From the NCBI RefSeq assembly GCF_934643405.1, contig NZ_CAKUCL010000279.1:1-9020 (forward strand): 9,020 bases of DNA, read 5' to 3'. The stretch comes from an uncultured Actinoplanes sp. GTDB lineage: Bacteria; Actinomycetota; Actinomycetes; Mycobacteriales; Micromonosporaceae. The notes beneath the pieces were generated by a model that worked only from the letters and a program-made list of their open reading frames with translations, did not search any database and had not been told where the DNA came from. The position numbers were made by a program, and so were the translations under genes. Each line of letters starts with the position of its first letter. The first letter of the stretch is position 1. This document shows, in pieces, positions 1 to 5,492 of this stretch.

Positions 1-1
1 G

Positions 2-49
2 CTGGCCCAGCGCCTGGCCGGCTCCGCCGCCGGCGCCAGCCGCACCTGA
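2..49 (+). CDS. 3' end of an upstream gene, possibly argH (partial)
   Basis: An open frame enters from the left edge and stops at TGA 47-49. It encodes the last 15 residues, LAQRLAGSAAGASRT. The Ala/Gln/Leu/Arg-rich tail would fit the C-terminal helix of argininosuccinate lyase. That gene often lies near the 3-methyladenine glycosylase and tyrS genes in actinobacteria, so the suggestion rests mainly on remembered synteny. Fifteen residues cannot identify a family. The next gene is convergent, and the hairpin repeats lie between the two. Confidence 0.35.
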   Translation: MAQRLAGSAAGASRT

Positions 50-70
50 TCACCGCCCGCCCCACCGGGG

Positions 71-250
71 TGAGCTTCGCTTTGTGGGGATCGGCGCCGC
101 CGGCAGCGGCCGTACTCCCCACGCAAGGGGTGGGCTTCGGTCTGTGGGGATCGGCGCCGTCTCCAGCGGCTGGACTCCCCACGCAAGCGAGTGGGTTCGT
201 CGTGTGGGGACGTGCGCCGCCCGGGACGGCGGTAGTCCCCACGCGGGGCG
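71..250. repeat. Three tandem 60-bp hairpin-forming units
   Basis: Units 71-130, 131-190 and 191-250 repeat with an exact 60-base period. The first two match at about five of six positions; the third is more diverged. Each unit carries GTGGGGA and, 25 bases later, its complement TCCCCAC (84-90/116-122, 144-150/176-182, 204-210/236-242). An inner stem also survives although its bases change: GCCGC/GCGGC in unit 1, the same with a G-U pair in unit 2, CCGCC/GGCGG in unit 3. The array lies between two convergent genes, so it may act as a bidirectional terminator or mRNA 3'-end stabiliser. Open frames cross it because 60 is a multiple of three, but they look like repeat translation products. Confidence 0.85.
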
Positions 251-281
251 CGGGGCGCGCACGATACGCACGGGGCCACCG

Positions 282-836
282 CTAGGCCAGCGGACGGCCC
301 GCCGACTGCGTGACCGTGGGCTGGGGTGCGGCGTGATGGGTCAGCACGGCGCCGGTCATGAAGGCGCCGCCCACCGCCAGCGCGCCCAGGACGCCCAGGG
401 AGATCTGCTGCTCGTGGTCGGTCCGGCGCTCGTAGTCGGCCTCGGTCACCACGGTGGTGCGGCCGTCCTGGGTCAGGACGTACTGGCCGTCGCGCAGCTC
501 GGTGTCGCCGTCCAGGCCGGCGAAGGCGACCACCACGGCGAGCCAGAAACCGAAGAAGACGGCGCCGGCCAGCATGCTCGCCCAGTGCGGCACGTGCGGC
601 GGCACCCAGCTGGTCAGGCTCCACGGGCTGCGCGGGCGGGTGGTCCGGTAGTACCAGCGGTTGCCGATCACGCCGGCGATCACGCCGGGGACGGTGAGGA
701 CCGCGGCGACGCCGACCGCCAGGCCGCTGGGCGCGAGCCGCACGCCGGCGACCAGGCCGGCGATGAGCACGGCCGACCACAGCATGCCGGCGGAGCACAT
801 CGCCCCGCACACCACCAACCACCGCTGCGAGATCAT
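282..836 (-). CDS. Small predicted integral membrane protein, function unknown
   Basis: This gene encodes 184 residues. Four hydrophobic segments are visible at roughly residues 7-30, 36-58, 85-108 and 146-168. Between the third and fourth lies a hydrophilic stretch of about 35 residues containing DGQYVLTQDGRTTVVTEADY, and the tail is short and polar. I do not recognise a family; conserved hypothetical membrane protein is the fair label. I chose ATG 836 because it begins just before the first hydrophobic helix and lies 11 bases after the glycosylase stop. The open frame continues upstream to 947 inside the glycosylase gene. No strong Shine-Dalgarno is seen, so the start is uncertain. It is the last gene of a leftward cluster and probably co-transcribed with the glycosylase gene. 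Confidence 0.72.
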   Translation of the reverse strand: MISQRWLVVCGAMCSAGMLWSAVLIAGLVAGVRLAPSGLAVGVAAVLTVPGVIAGVIGNRWYYRTTRPRSPWSLTSWVPPHVPHWASMLAGAVFFGFWLAVVVAFAGLDGDTELRDGQYVLTQDGRTTVVTEADYERRTDHEQQISLGVLGALAVGGAFMTGAVLTHHAAPQPTVTQSAGRPLA

Positions 837-841
837 CAGTT

Positions 842-857
842 CGGACGCTAGCGTCCG
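842..857. repeat. 16-bp perfect palindrome at a gene junction
   Basis: CGGACGCTAGCGTCCG reads the same on both strands. It covers the TAG stop of the glycosylase gene and ends 5 bases before the start codon of the membrane-protein gene. In mRNA it could fold into a short hairpin beside the downstream start; in DNA it could be a protein site. A chance occurrence in GC-rich DNA is also possible. Confidence 0.5.
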
Positions 858-1477
858 GCGCGCCCCCGCGTGGCCGTTTCCCGGGTACGCGGCACGTGCC
901 GCCGGTAGGTGCTCACGGTCGGGTCGTCGGTGACCCAGAACCGCCACGGCACGTCGAGCGCCGAGGTGACGCCGACGCGCGGCCCGGACGAGACCGCACC
1001 GACCGGCCCGGTGGGCGGGGACAGCGTCAACGGCCCGGTCCCGTCGATCACCGACGTGTCGTTCGCGCCGCGGTCGAGGGCCAGCACCTGCATCAGTTTC
1101 GCCGGGCCGGAGGCCAGGTCGCGGTCGTGCCGGGCGGCCGGGCGACGGGCGTGCGCCACCGCCGACCCGTCGACCACCTCGCCGGCCCGCAGCAGCACGG
1201 CCGCCGCCCGGCCCACCTCGCCGCAGACGATGTTGGCGCAGAAATGCATGCCGTAGATCTGGTAGACGTACAGCCGCCCGGCCGGGCCGAACATCACCGC
1301 GTTGCGGTTGGTGACGCCCCGGTGGGCGTGGCTGGCCGGGTCCTCACCGAGGCCGCTGTACGCCTCGACCTCGGTCAGGCGCACGGTCACGCCGTTGGCG
1401 GTCAGCCGCCAGCCGAGCAGGGTGCGAGCCGCCTGGTCCACGGCTTCGGCGGGCAGGTCCAGCCAGGAGTAGTTCAC
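848..1477 (-). CDS. mpg: 3-methyladenine DNA glycosylase (AAG/MPG family)
   Basis: This base-excision repair enzyme removes alkylated purines such as 3-methyladenine by cutting the N-glycosidic bond. The 209 residues match the usual length of bacterial MPG proteins. Family signatures run in order: TEVEAYSG (residues 35-42), with Glu38 and Tyr40 at the places of human Glu125 and Tyr127; SHAHRG with His50; NAVMFGPAGRLYVYQIYGMHFCANIV (59-84, key Tyr and His conserved); VLLRAGE (94-100); and SGPAKLMQVL (123-132). It starts at GTG 1475-1477, 18 bases after the methyltransferase stop, without an obvious Shine-Dalgarno. Translation may be coupled to the upstream gene. The C-terminal 20 residues are Arg/Thr-rich and likely disordered. 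The family is secure; the exact start is less so. Confidence 0.95.
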   Translation of the reverse strand: MNYSWLDLPAEAVDQAARTLLGWRLTANGVTVRLTEVEAYSGLGEDPASHAHRGVTNRNAVMFGPAGRLYVYQIYGMHFCANIVCGEVGRAAAVLLRAGEVVDGSAVAHARRPAARHDRDLASGPAKLMQVLALDRGANDTSVIDGTGPLTLSPPTGPVGAVSSGPRVGVTSALDVPWRFWVTDDPTVSTYRRHVPRTRETATRGRAGR

Positions 1478-1495
1478 CGGGCAAGGGAAGCACGG

Positions 1496-2287
1496 TCAGG
1501 GCTTGCGGGCCACCGCACCGAAGATGGACGCCTCGACCGGGGTCGCGTGTTCGGCCGAGGACGGGTCCGGCTGCCACTCGCTGACCGCCACCACGCCGGG
1601 GTCGACGACCTCCAGTCCGGCGAGGAACTCGTCGAACTGGGTCCGGGTGCGGGGGTGGACGTCGGAGCGGCCGGTGCGCAGCGACTCGTCCCAGTTCGCC
1701 TTCAGCTCCGGCGTGAGGAAGTCGGTGGTCGCGCACGACATCACCAGGTGACTTCCGGACGGCAGCGCGTCCAGCAGCGTACCGACGACGGTCCTCGCCT
1801 CGTCCTGGTCGGCCAGGAAGTGCACCACGGCCACCAGGATCAGCCCGACCGGCCGGGTGAGGTCGAGGATCTCGGCCCGGTCCAGGATCTTCGCCGGGTT
1901 GCGCAGGTCCTCCTGGAGATAGCGCGTCTCGCCCTCGGGCGTGCTGGTGAGCAGCGCCCGGGCGTGTGCCATGACCATCGGGTCGTTGTCCACGTAGACG
2001 ATCCGCGCGTCCGGCGCGACCCGCTGCGCGACCTCGTGCGTGTTGTCCGCGGTCGGCAAGCCGGTGCCGATGTCGAGGAACTGCCGGATGCCGGCGTCGG
2101 CGGCCAGATGGCGTACGGCGCGGCCCAGGAACGCCCGGTTGGCACGCGCGGCGATCCGCGCCGCCGGATACGACTTCGCGAGCAGGTCACCCGATTCCCG
2201 ATCGGCGGCGAAGTTGTCCTTCCCGCCCAGCCAGTAGTTGTAGCGGCGGGCCGGGTGCGCGACGCCCGTGTCGAAACCGTCGGTCAT
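1496..2287 (-). CDS. SAM-dependent methyltransferase, PF04672 (DUF574) family
   Basis: The 263-residue protein has the Rossmann methyltransferase layout of the actinobacterial PF04672 family. The N-terminal signature RRYNYWLGGKDNFAADR is at 14-30. Motif I, LDIGTGLPT, is at 71-79, the post-I acidic strand VYVDNDP at 97-103, YLQEDLRNP at 123-131, and the core strand LILVAVVHFL at 149-158. The substrate is unknown; family members are abundant in actinomycetes and often sit beside XRE/DUF397 genes, as here. I chose ATG 2287 rather than GTG 2293 because AGGA lies 7 bases upstream of the ATG and almost touches the GTG. It is first in the leftward cluster with the glycosylase and membrane-protein genes, and divergent from the XRE regulator. 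Confidence 0.93.
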   Translation of the reverse strand: MTDGFDTGVAHPARRYNYWLGGKDNFAADRESGDLLAKSYPAARIAARANRAFLGRAVRHLAADAGIRQFLDIGTGLPTADNTHEVAQRVAPDARIVYVDNDPMVMAHARALLTSTPEGETRYLQEDLRNPAKILDRAEILDLTRPVGLILVAVVHFLADQDEARTVVGTLLDALPSGSHLVMSCATTDFLTPELKANWDESLRTGRSDVHPRTRTQFDEFLAGLEVVDPGVVAVSEWQPDPSSAEHATPVEASIFGAVARKP

Positions 2288-2293
2288 CGGCAC

Positions 2294-2306
2294 ATCCTAA
2301 AAGGAT
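2294..2306 (-). promoter_or_regulatory. Short inverted repeat covering the methyltransferase Shine-Dalgarno
   Basis: On the leftward strand ATCCT-TTT-AGGAT forms a 5-bp stem with a 3-base loop. The right arm holds the AGGA that serves as ribosome-binding site for ATG 2287. Pairing would hide it, although a 5-bp stem is weak. Seen directly; any regulatory role is inference. Confidence 0.35.
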
Positions 2307-2386
2307 CAACGGCGGCGGGCGAGAGACGAATTGGCATTTACCCCATGCAATCCGATGCTTACTGTGGGCAGTGGGGAAGGCGGCGA

Positions 2387-2405
2387 GATTCCCGGATATG
2401 GAATC
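2387..2405. promoter_or_regulatory. Candidate operator: 19-bp dyad between divergent genes
   Basis: GATTCC, seven bases, then GGAATC form a perfect 6-bp dyad with a centre of CGGATAT. It lies 37 bases upstream of the XRE regulator start and about 100 bases upstream of the divergent methyltransferase start. Its size and symmetry suit a dimeric helix-turn-helix regulator, so autoregulation of both sides is plausible. I could not find a convincing -35/-10 pair on either strand in 2288-2441; TTGGCA at 2331 and TACTGT at 2360 are too far apart. Confidence 0.35.
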
Positions 2406-2441
2406 CCGCGGGAGACCACCGAGGGAGAGACAGAGGGGTCG

Positions 2442-3320
2442 ATGTCCGAGTCCGGATCCACCGTTCCTCGCCGTCAGGTCGGCCGGCTCATGCGGCAATT
2501 ACGGGAACAGGCCGGCATCTCGCTGATGGCCGCCGCGGAGGAGCTCGAGTTCTCCCGCGCCCGGATGTACCGCATCGAGAACGGCGAAGTGCCGGTGCGC
2601 AAGCACGACGTCATCGCGATGTGCAGCTTCTACCAGGCCGATCCGCGGATGACCGAGCTGCTGATCGGGCTGGCGCAGGAATCGAAAACAAAAGGCTGGT
2701 GGCACGCGTACGGCGATGTCGTCCCCGCCTGGTTCGAGCTCTATGTCGGCATGGAACAAGCCGCGAACCGCCTGCGTTCGTTCGCCCCCGCGGTCATCCC
2801 GGGACTGCTGCAGACGCGCGAGTACGCCGAATGGATGTTCCGGCGCTGGATCCGCGACGACGCCGCCGCCGTGGCCAACGCGGTCGCCGTCCGGATGGAA
2901 CGGCAATCGCTGCTGAGCCGTTCGTGTCCGCCGGCCCCGAGCCTGGAGGTCATCCTGGACGAGAGCGCGCTGCGCCGCCCCATCGCCGACGAGATGAGCA
3001 TGCAGAAGCAGCTGGTCCACCTGATCGGCGCGTCGACCCGTCCCAACGTGAGCATCCGGGTCGTCCCGCTCGCGGCCGGGCCGCACAAGGCATCGACGTC
3101 CGGGCAGTTCACCATCCTGGAGTTCCCGGCGGTGGGCGCGGCCTCGCCGGAACGGACAACCGTCTATTGCGAGAACCTCACCGGCGCCCTCTATCTGGAT
3201 AAGCTGCCCGAAGTACAGGCATACGAATCGATCTGGGACGAACTCGGATCTGTCGCGCTGAGCCCGGCCCAGTCGGACGACCTCATCGGCGCGATCATCA
3301 AGGAGAGCGATGATGCCTGA
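2442..3320 (+). CDS. XRE-family regulator with DUF5753 domain (WhiJ/Scr1-like)
   Basis: The 292-residue protein has an N-terminal helix-turn-helix (about residues 13-68: LMRQLREQAGIS, then AAEELEFSRARMYRIENGEV). The C-terminal DUF5753 domain spans about 95-285, with the family pattern AYGDVVPAWFELYVGMEQAA, IPGLLQTREYAE, the strands ILDESALRRP and IRVVPLAAGPH, and FTILEFP. Such proteins are DNA-binding partners of DUF397 proteins in Streptomyces (WhiJ paralogues in development; Scr1 as antitoxin-like regulator). ATG 2442 is preceded by GAGGGG at good spacing and directly precedes the domain; the upstream extension to 2331 looks untranslated. Its stop overlaps the DUF397 start. Codon use includes some AT-richer codons (AAA and TAT near 2685-2745), so the cassette may have been acquired. 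The DNA target is unknown; the adjacent dyad is a candidate. Confidence 0.93.
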   Translation: MSESGSTVPRRQVGRLMRQLREQAGISLMAAAEELEFSRARMYRIENGEVPVRKHDVIAMCSFYQADPRMTELLIGLAQESKTKGWWHAYGDVVPAWFELYVGMEQAANRLRSFAPAVIPGLLQTREYAEWMFRRWIRDDAAAVANAVAVRMERQSLLSRSCPPAPSLEVILDESALRRPIADEMSMQKQLVHLIGASTRPNVSIRVVPLAAGPHKASTSGQFTILEFPAVGAASPERTTVYCENLTGALYLDKLPEVQAYESIWDELGSVALSPAQSDDLIGAIIKESDDA

Positions 3321-3516
3321 CCTGACCGGTGCCGTCTGGCGCAAGAGCACCCGCAGCGGCGGCAACGGAGGCGACTGCGTGGAGATCGCCGTCAACCTGC
3401 CCGGGGTGGTGGCGGTTCGCGACTCCAACGACCCCGAGGGTGAGGTGCTCATCTTCAGTCACGCCGAGTGGTCCGCGTTCCTGCACGGCGTACGGGAGGG
3501 GGAATTTGATCTTTAG
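3313..3516 (+). CDS. DUF397 small protein (WhiJ-partner / Scr2-like)
   Basis: This 67-residue acidic protein belongs to PF04149. The diagnostic pattern is visible: WRKSTRSGGNGGDCVEIAV near the start, VVAVRDSNDPEG in the middle and FSHAEWSAFLHGVREGEFD at the end. Family members are encoded next to XRE/DUF5753 regulators and modulate them; some pairs are described as toxin-antitoxin systems with DUF397 as toxin. AAGGAG at 3300-3305 is 7 bases from ATG 3313 and only 4 from the adjacent ATG 3310, so I prefer 3313. Either start lies inside the end of the regulator gene, so the two are translationally coupled. Whether this copy is toxic or purely regulatory cannot be told from sequence. Confidence 0.92.
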   Translation: MPDLTGAVWRKSTRSGGNGGDCVEIAVNLPGVVAVRDSNDPEGEVLIFSHAEWSAFLHGVREGEFDL

Positions 3517-3551
3517 TTTCCCGTGTGGCGAACCTTAAGGACTGCTTAGCG

Positions 3552-3601
3552 GGCGGGCCCGCCGCCGGACGGGCACCCATAGTGGGAGGCGCCGATCTCC
3601 C
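3552..3601 (+). promoter_or_regulatory. Structured leader upstream of the CAP-domain gene
   Basis: The gap between the DUF397 stop and the CAP gene holds a perfect 12-bp palindrome, GGCGGGCCCGCC (3552-3563). A hairpin follows with arms GGGAG (3584-3588) and CTCCC (3597-3601). AGGAC (3538-3542) can also pair with GTCCT (3604-3608) to enclose both. This could end transcription from the DUF397 gene or structure the CAP mRNA leader. No known riboswitch consensus was recognised and there is no T-tract. Confidence 0.35.
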
Positions 3602-3626
3602 GTGTCCTGCCGAGGTGACCCGTCCC

Positions 3627-4382
3627 GTGTCGATGTCCGCTGCCGCCCGTTTCCGCTACACGATGGTGGCCGGCGCCACCGCCGTGGTGATCGGGAGCGG
3701 ATTCACGGTCGTCGGCCTGAACAAGCACGCCGACGCCCGGGAGACCGTGCCGAGCGCCGCCACCGAGCCGCTCGCGCCGCCGCCCTCCTCGTCCGCGCCC
3801 GACGAGGGGCTGCCCGAGGTGACGAAGAGCCCGTCGGCCTCGCCGAAGACGACGGCGACGGCGACGTCCGCGAAGCCCGCGCCCAAGCCGAAGAAGACGA
3901 CGGCCTCCGCCAAGCCCACGCCGAGGCGGACGAAGACCAGGACGACCGCGCCGGTCACCGACGGACCGGTCGTCGACCAGGTGCTCGGCCACATCAACGC
4001 GGCCCGCGCCGCCGAGGGGCTGGGCGCGCTGACCCTGGACACCCAGCTGTCGAAGGCGTCGGCCAAGCACAACCAGTTGATGATCGACGGCTGCGGGCTG
4101 TCCCACCAGTGCCCCGGCGAGCAGGGCCTGGGGGACCGGTTCACCGCGCAGGGCGTCCGGTGGTCGTCGGCCGGCGAGAACATCGGCTTCGGCTCGTCCG
4201 GACCGAGCGACGCCCAGATCGTCAAGGCCGCCAACGGGCTGACCGACAGCATGCTCGCCGAGACCCCGCCCGACGACGGGCACCGCAAGAACCTGCTCAA
4301 CAAGGGTTTCCAGCGGATCGGCCTGAGCATCGTGCGCGACGGCAAGGGCGTGACGTGGATGACGCAGGACTTCGTGAACTGA
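3627..4382 (+). CDS. Membrane-anchored or secreted CAP (SCP/PR-1) domain protein
   Basis: The 251-residue protein has three parts. Residues 13-31 form a hydrophobic segment (TM anchor or uncleaved signal). Residues 40-112 form a Pro/Ser/Thr/Lys/Ala-rich linker of the kind that crosses the cell wall. Residues 115-250 form a CAP domain (PF00188), with VLGHINAARAAEGLGAL opening it, KASAKHNQLM, a Cys pair in CGLSHQC, SSAGENIGFG, GHRKNLLNKGFQRIG and the final strand TWMTQDFVN. His148, Glu184 and His219 are likely counterparts of the CAP cavity residues. The domain faces outside the cell; bacterial CAP functions are poorly known. GTG 3627 is preceded by GAGGTGA at 8 bases; ATG 3633 is the alternative. 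The long open frame back to 3525 has no ribosome-binding site. Confidence 0.88.
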   Translation: MSMSAAARFRYTMVAGATAVVIGSGFTVVGLNKHADARETVPSAATEPLAPPPSSSAPDEGLPEVTKSPSASPKTTATATSAKPAPKPKKTTASAKPTPRRTKTRTTAPVTDGPVVDQVLGHINAARAAEGLGALTLDTQLSKASAKHNQLMIDGCGLSHQCPGEQGLGDRFTAQGVRWSSAGENIGFGSSGPSDAQIVKAANGLTDSMLAETPPDDGHRKNLLNKGFQRIGLSIVRDGKGVTWMTQDFVN

Positions 4383-4399
4383 CCGGTTGACCGGCGGCT

Positions 4400-4405
4400 T
4401 AGAGT
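4400..4405 (+). promoter_or_regulatory. -10 element for a leaderless pemK-like transcript
   Basis: TAGAGT (TANNNT) ends 6 bases before GTG 4412, so transcription would begin at or next to the start codon. No Shine-Dalgarno is present. No good -35 is seen at 17-18 bases; TTGACC at 4387 is too close. Confidence 0.45.
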
Positions 4406-4411
4406 GCTGCC

Positions 4412-4885
4412 GTGGCCAAGATTCTCAGCACCATCATCCGCCGTGTGACGGCGGGCCCGGCCGGCCCCAGGGTCGCCCGCCCGCTCGAGCGGCCGGTGCC
4501 CCGCCCGCGTCGCCGCGGCCCGCGCCACCTGGAATACGCGCCGAACCTGGACGGCGACGCCGACCCGGGCGAGATCGTGTGGACGTGGGTGCCGTACGAG
4601 GACGACCCGAGCCAGGGCAAGGACCGTCCGGTGCTGGTGGTCGGCCGCTCCGGGCGCACCGTCCTGGGCCTCTACCTGTCCTCCAAGAGCCAGCGCGACG
4701 GGGAGCGCAACTGGATGGCGCTCGGCCCCGGCACCTGGGACCGGGATGAACGGCCCAGCTGGATCCGCCTGGACCGGGTCCTCGAGGTCGACCACGACGG
4801 CATCCGCCGCGAGGGCGCCATCCTGGACCGGCCACGCTTCGACCGGGTCGCGGCGGTTCTGCGCCGCAACTACGGCTGGCAGTGA
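4412..4885 (+). CDS. Orphan PemK/MazF-family protein with basic N-terminal tail
   Basis: The 157-residue protein has a PemK/MazF-like core (PF02452) from about residue 51. The opening strand is PGEIVWTWVPYEDDP, the conserved block GKDRPVLVVGRSG holds the Arg-Pro of MazF toxins, and LGLYLSSKSQ and a C-terminal VAAVLRRNYGW follow. Canonical members cut RNA at short sequences. Residues 1-40 are an unusual extension with ten Arg and many Pro, absent from a minimal toxin of about 110 residues. No antitoxin gene is adjacent: upstream is the CAP gene, downstream the 190-residue gene. It may be a host-maintained relative rather than an active toxin module. The GTG start follows a -10 element directly, suggesting a leaderless mRNA separate from the CAP gene 29 bases upstream. 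Confidence 0.85.
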   Translation: MAKILSTIIRRVTAGPAGPRVARPLERPVPRPRRRGPRHLEYAPNLDGDADPGEIVWTWVPYEDDPSQGKDRPVLVVGRSGRTVLGLYLSSKSQRDGERNWMALGPGTWDRDERPSWIRLDRVLEVDHDGIRREGAILDRPRFDRVAAVLRRNYGWQ

Positions 4886-4896
4886 GCCACGCCGGA

Positions 4897-4902
4897 TAGC
4901 GT
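4897..4902 (+). promoter_or_regulatory. -10 element for a leaderless transcript of the 190-residue gene
   Basis: TAGCGT (TANNNT) ends 7 bases before ATG 4910 in the 24-base gap after the pemK-like gene. No Shine-Dalgarno is seen. The -35 region is poor. This fits the leaderless pattern at other starts in this window. Confidence 0.45.
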
Positions 4903-4909
4903 TGAGCCC

Positions 4910-5482
4910 ATGCACAAGGATGTGATGGTCGGTTTCGGTGGCAAGCAGGCCTGGCTTGCCGTCGCCGCCGGCGAGCCCGCGGCCGTCATCGCGGCGCTCG
5001 GTCTGCGCGACCTCGGCGAGGTGCCCTGGCGGGACGGCATTGACCTGGCCCACCTGACCGACGACCGGGTCGCCGTGACCCCGCCGCTGCCCGGCGCCCG
5101 GGACACCCGCTGGGTGCTGGCCACCGGCCGCTGGCTGCTGAAGGCGGTCGACGTGATCAGCCTCTCCGAGAGGCTCGGCACCGAGGTGCAGTTCTTCGCC
5201 ACCCACCGGGTCACCGAGCTGCACCGCTGGCAGCGGGCCGTCTCCGGCGACCCGATCCGCACCTTCGGGTACGTCGGGCAGACCGGCGAGGTCACCTCCT
5301 GGTTCGGCGAGCCCGACCCGGCGGAACGCGAGGCGGGGTTGCCGGGCGAACTGGACGAGGAGACGACCGTACTGGTCAATGAGAAGGACGTGCTCTCGGT
5401 TGCCGCCGCCTGGAGCATCGATCCGACTACGCTGAGCGGGAAGGCGGCGCCGGGACCGCTGCGCATCGGCGCGGCCGACTGA
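4910..5482 (+). CDS. Conserved-looking protein of unknown function, 190 residues
   Basis: I do not recognise a family. The protein is soluble, with no signal peptide or membrane segment. It starts MHKDVMVGFGGKQAWLAVAA. A well-ordered central block follows, RWVLATGRWLL (67-77) and TEVQFFATHRVTELHRWQRA (91-110), then FGYVGQTGEVTSWFGEPDP (119-137), which reads like beta strands with a conserved Gly-Tyr turn. The end, including the ETTVLVNEKDVLSVAAAWSIDP region, looks helical. Coding is supported by consistent frame use and by its fit between neighbours. Its stop overlaps the ribosome-binding region of the adenylate kinase gene (10 bases between them), so the two are probably one transcript. A role linked to that kinase is a guess from position only. 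Confidence 0.8.
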   Translation: MHKDVMVGFGGKQAWLAVAAGEPAAVIAALGLRDLGEVPWRDGIDLAHLTDDRVAVTPPLPGARDTRWVLATGRWLLKAVDVISLSERLGTEVQFFATHRVTELHRWQRAVSGDPIRTFGYVGQTGEVTSWFGEPDPAEREAGLPGELDEETTVLVNEKDVLSVAAAWSIDPTTLSGKAAPGPLRIGAAD

Positions 5483-5492
5483 GAGGGCTCTC

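Noticed and set aside
71..250. A short CRISPR array, because the 60-base period is close to type I-E arrays
   Set aside because: The segments between the conserved arms are themselves similar in all three units, so there are no unique spacers, and no cas genes are nearby.
84..851. A rightward 255-codon frame over the repeats and the membrane-protein gene
   Set aside because: It translates repeat DNA and then the antisense of a gene with clear membrane helices; composition is His/Arg/Ala/Gly-rich without a domain.
2331..2441. An extended start of the XRE regulator at 2331 (TTG)
   Set aside because: The extra 37 residues match nothing in the family, cover the divergent control region, and ATG 2442 has a GAGGGG site.
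896..3202. A 768-codon rightward open frame
   Set aside because: It runs antisense to the glycosylase and methyltransferase genes and out of frame with the XRE regulator; its Arg/Gly/His-rich translation shows no domain. Typical of GC-rich DNA.
3538..3608. A ydaO-type (c-di-AMP) riboswitch before the CAP gene
   Set aside because: I could not find its conserved core sequences; only generic GC-rich stems are present.
3525..3626. An N-terminal extension of the CAP protein starting at 3525
   Set aside because: No ribosome-binding site precedes 3525 and the extension places 34 polar and Gly/Pro-rich residues before the signal/anchor segment; GTG 3627 has GAGGTGA at good spacing.
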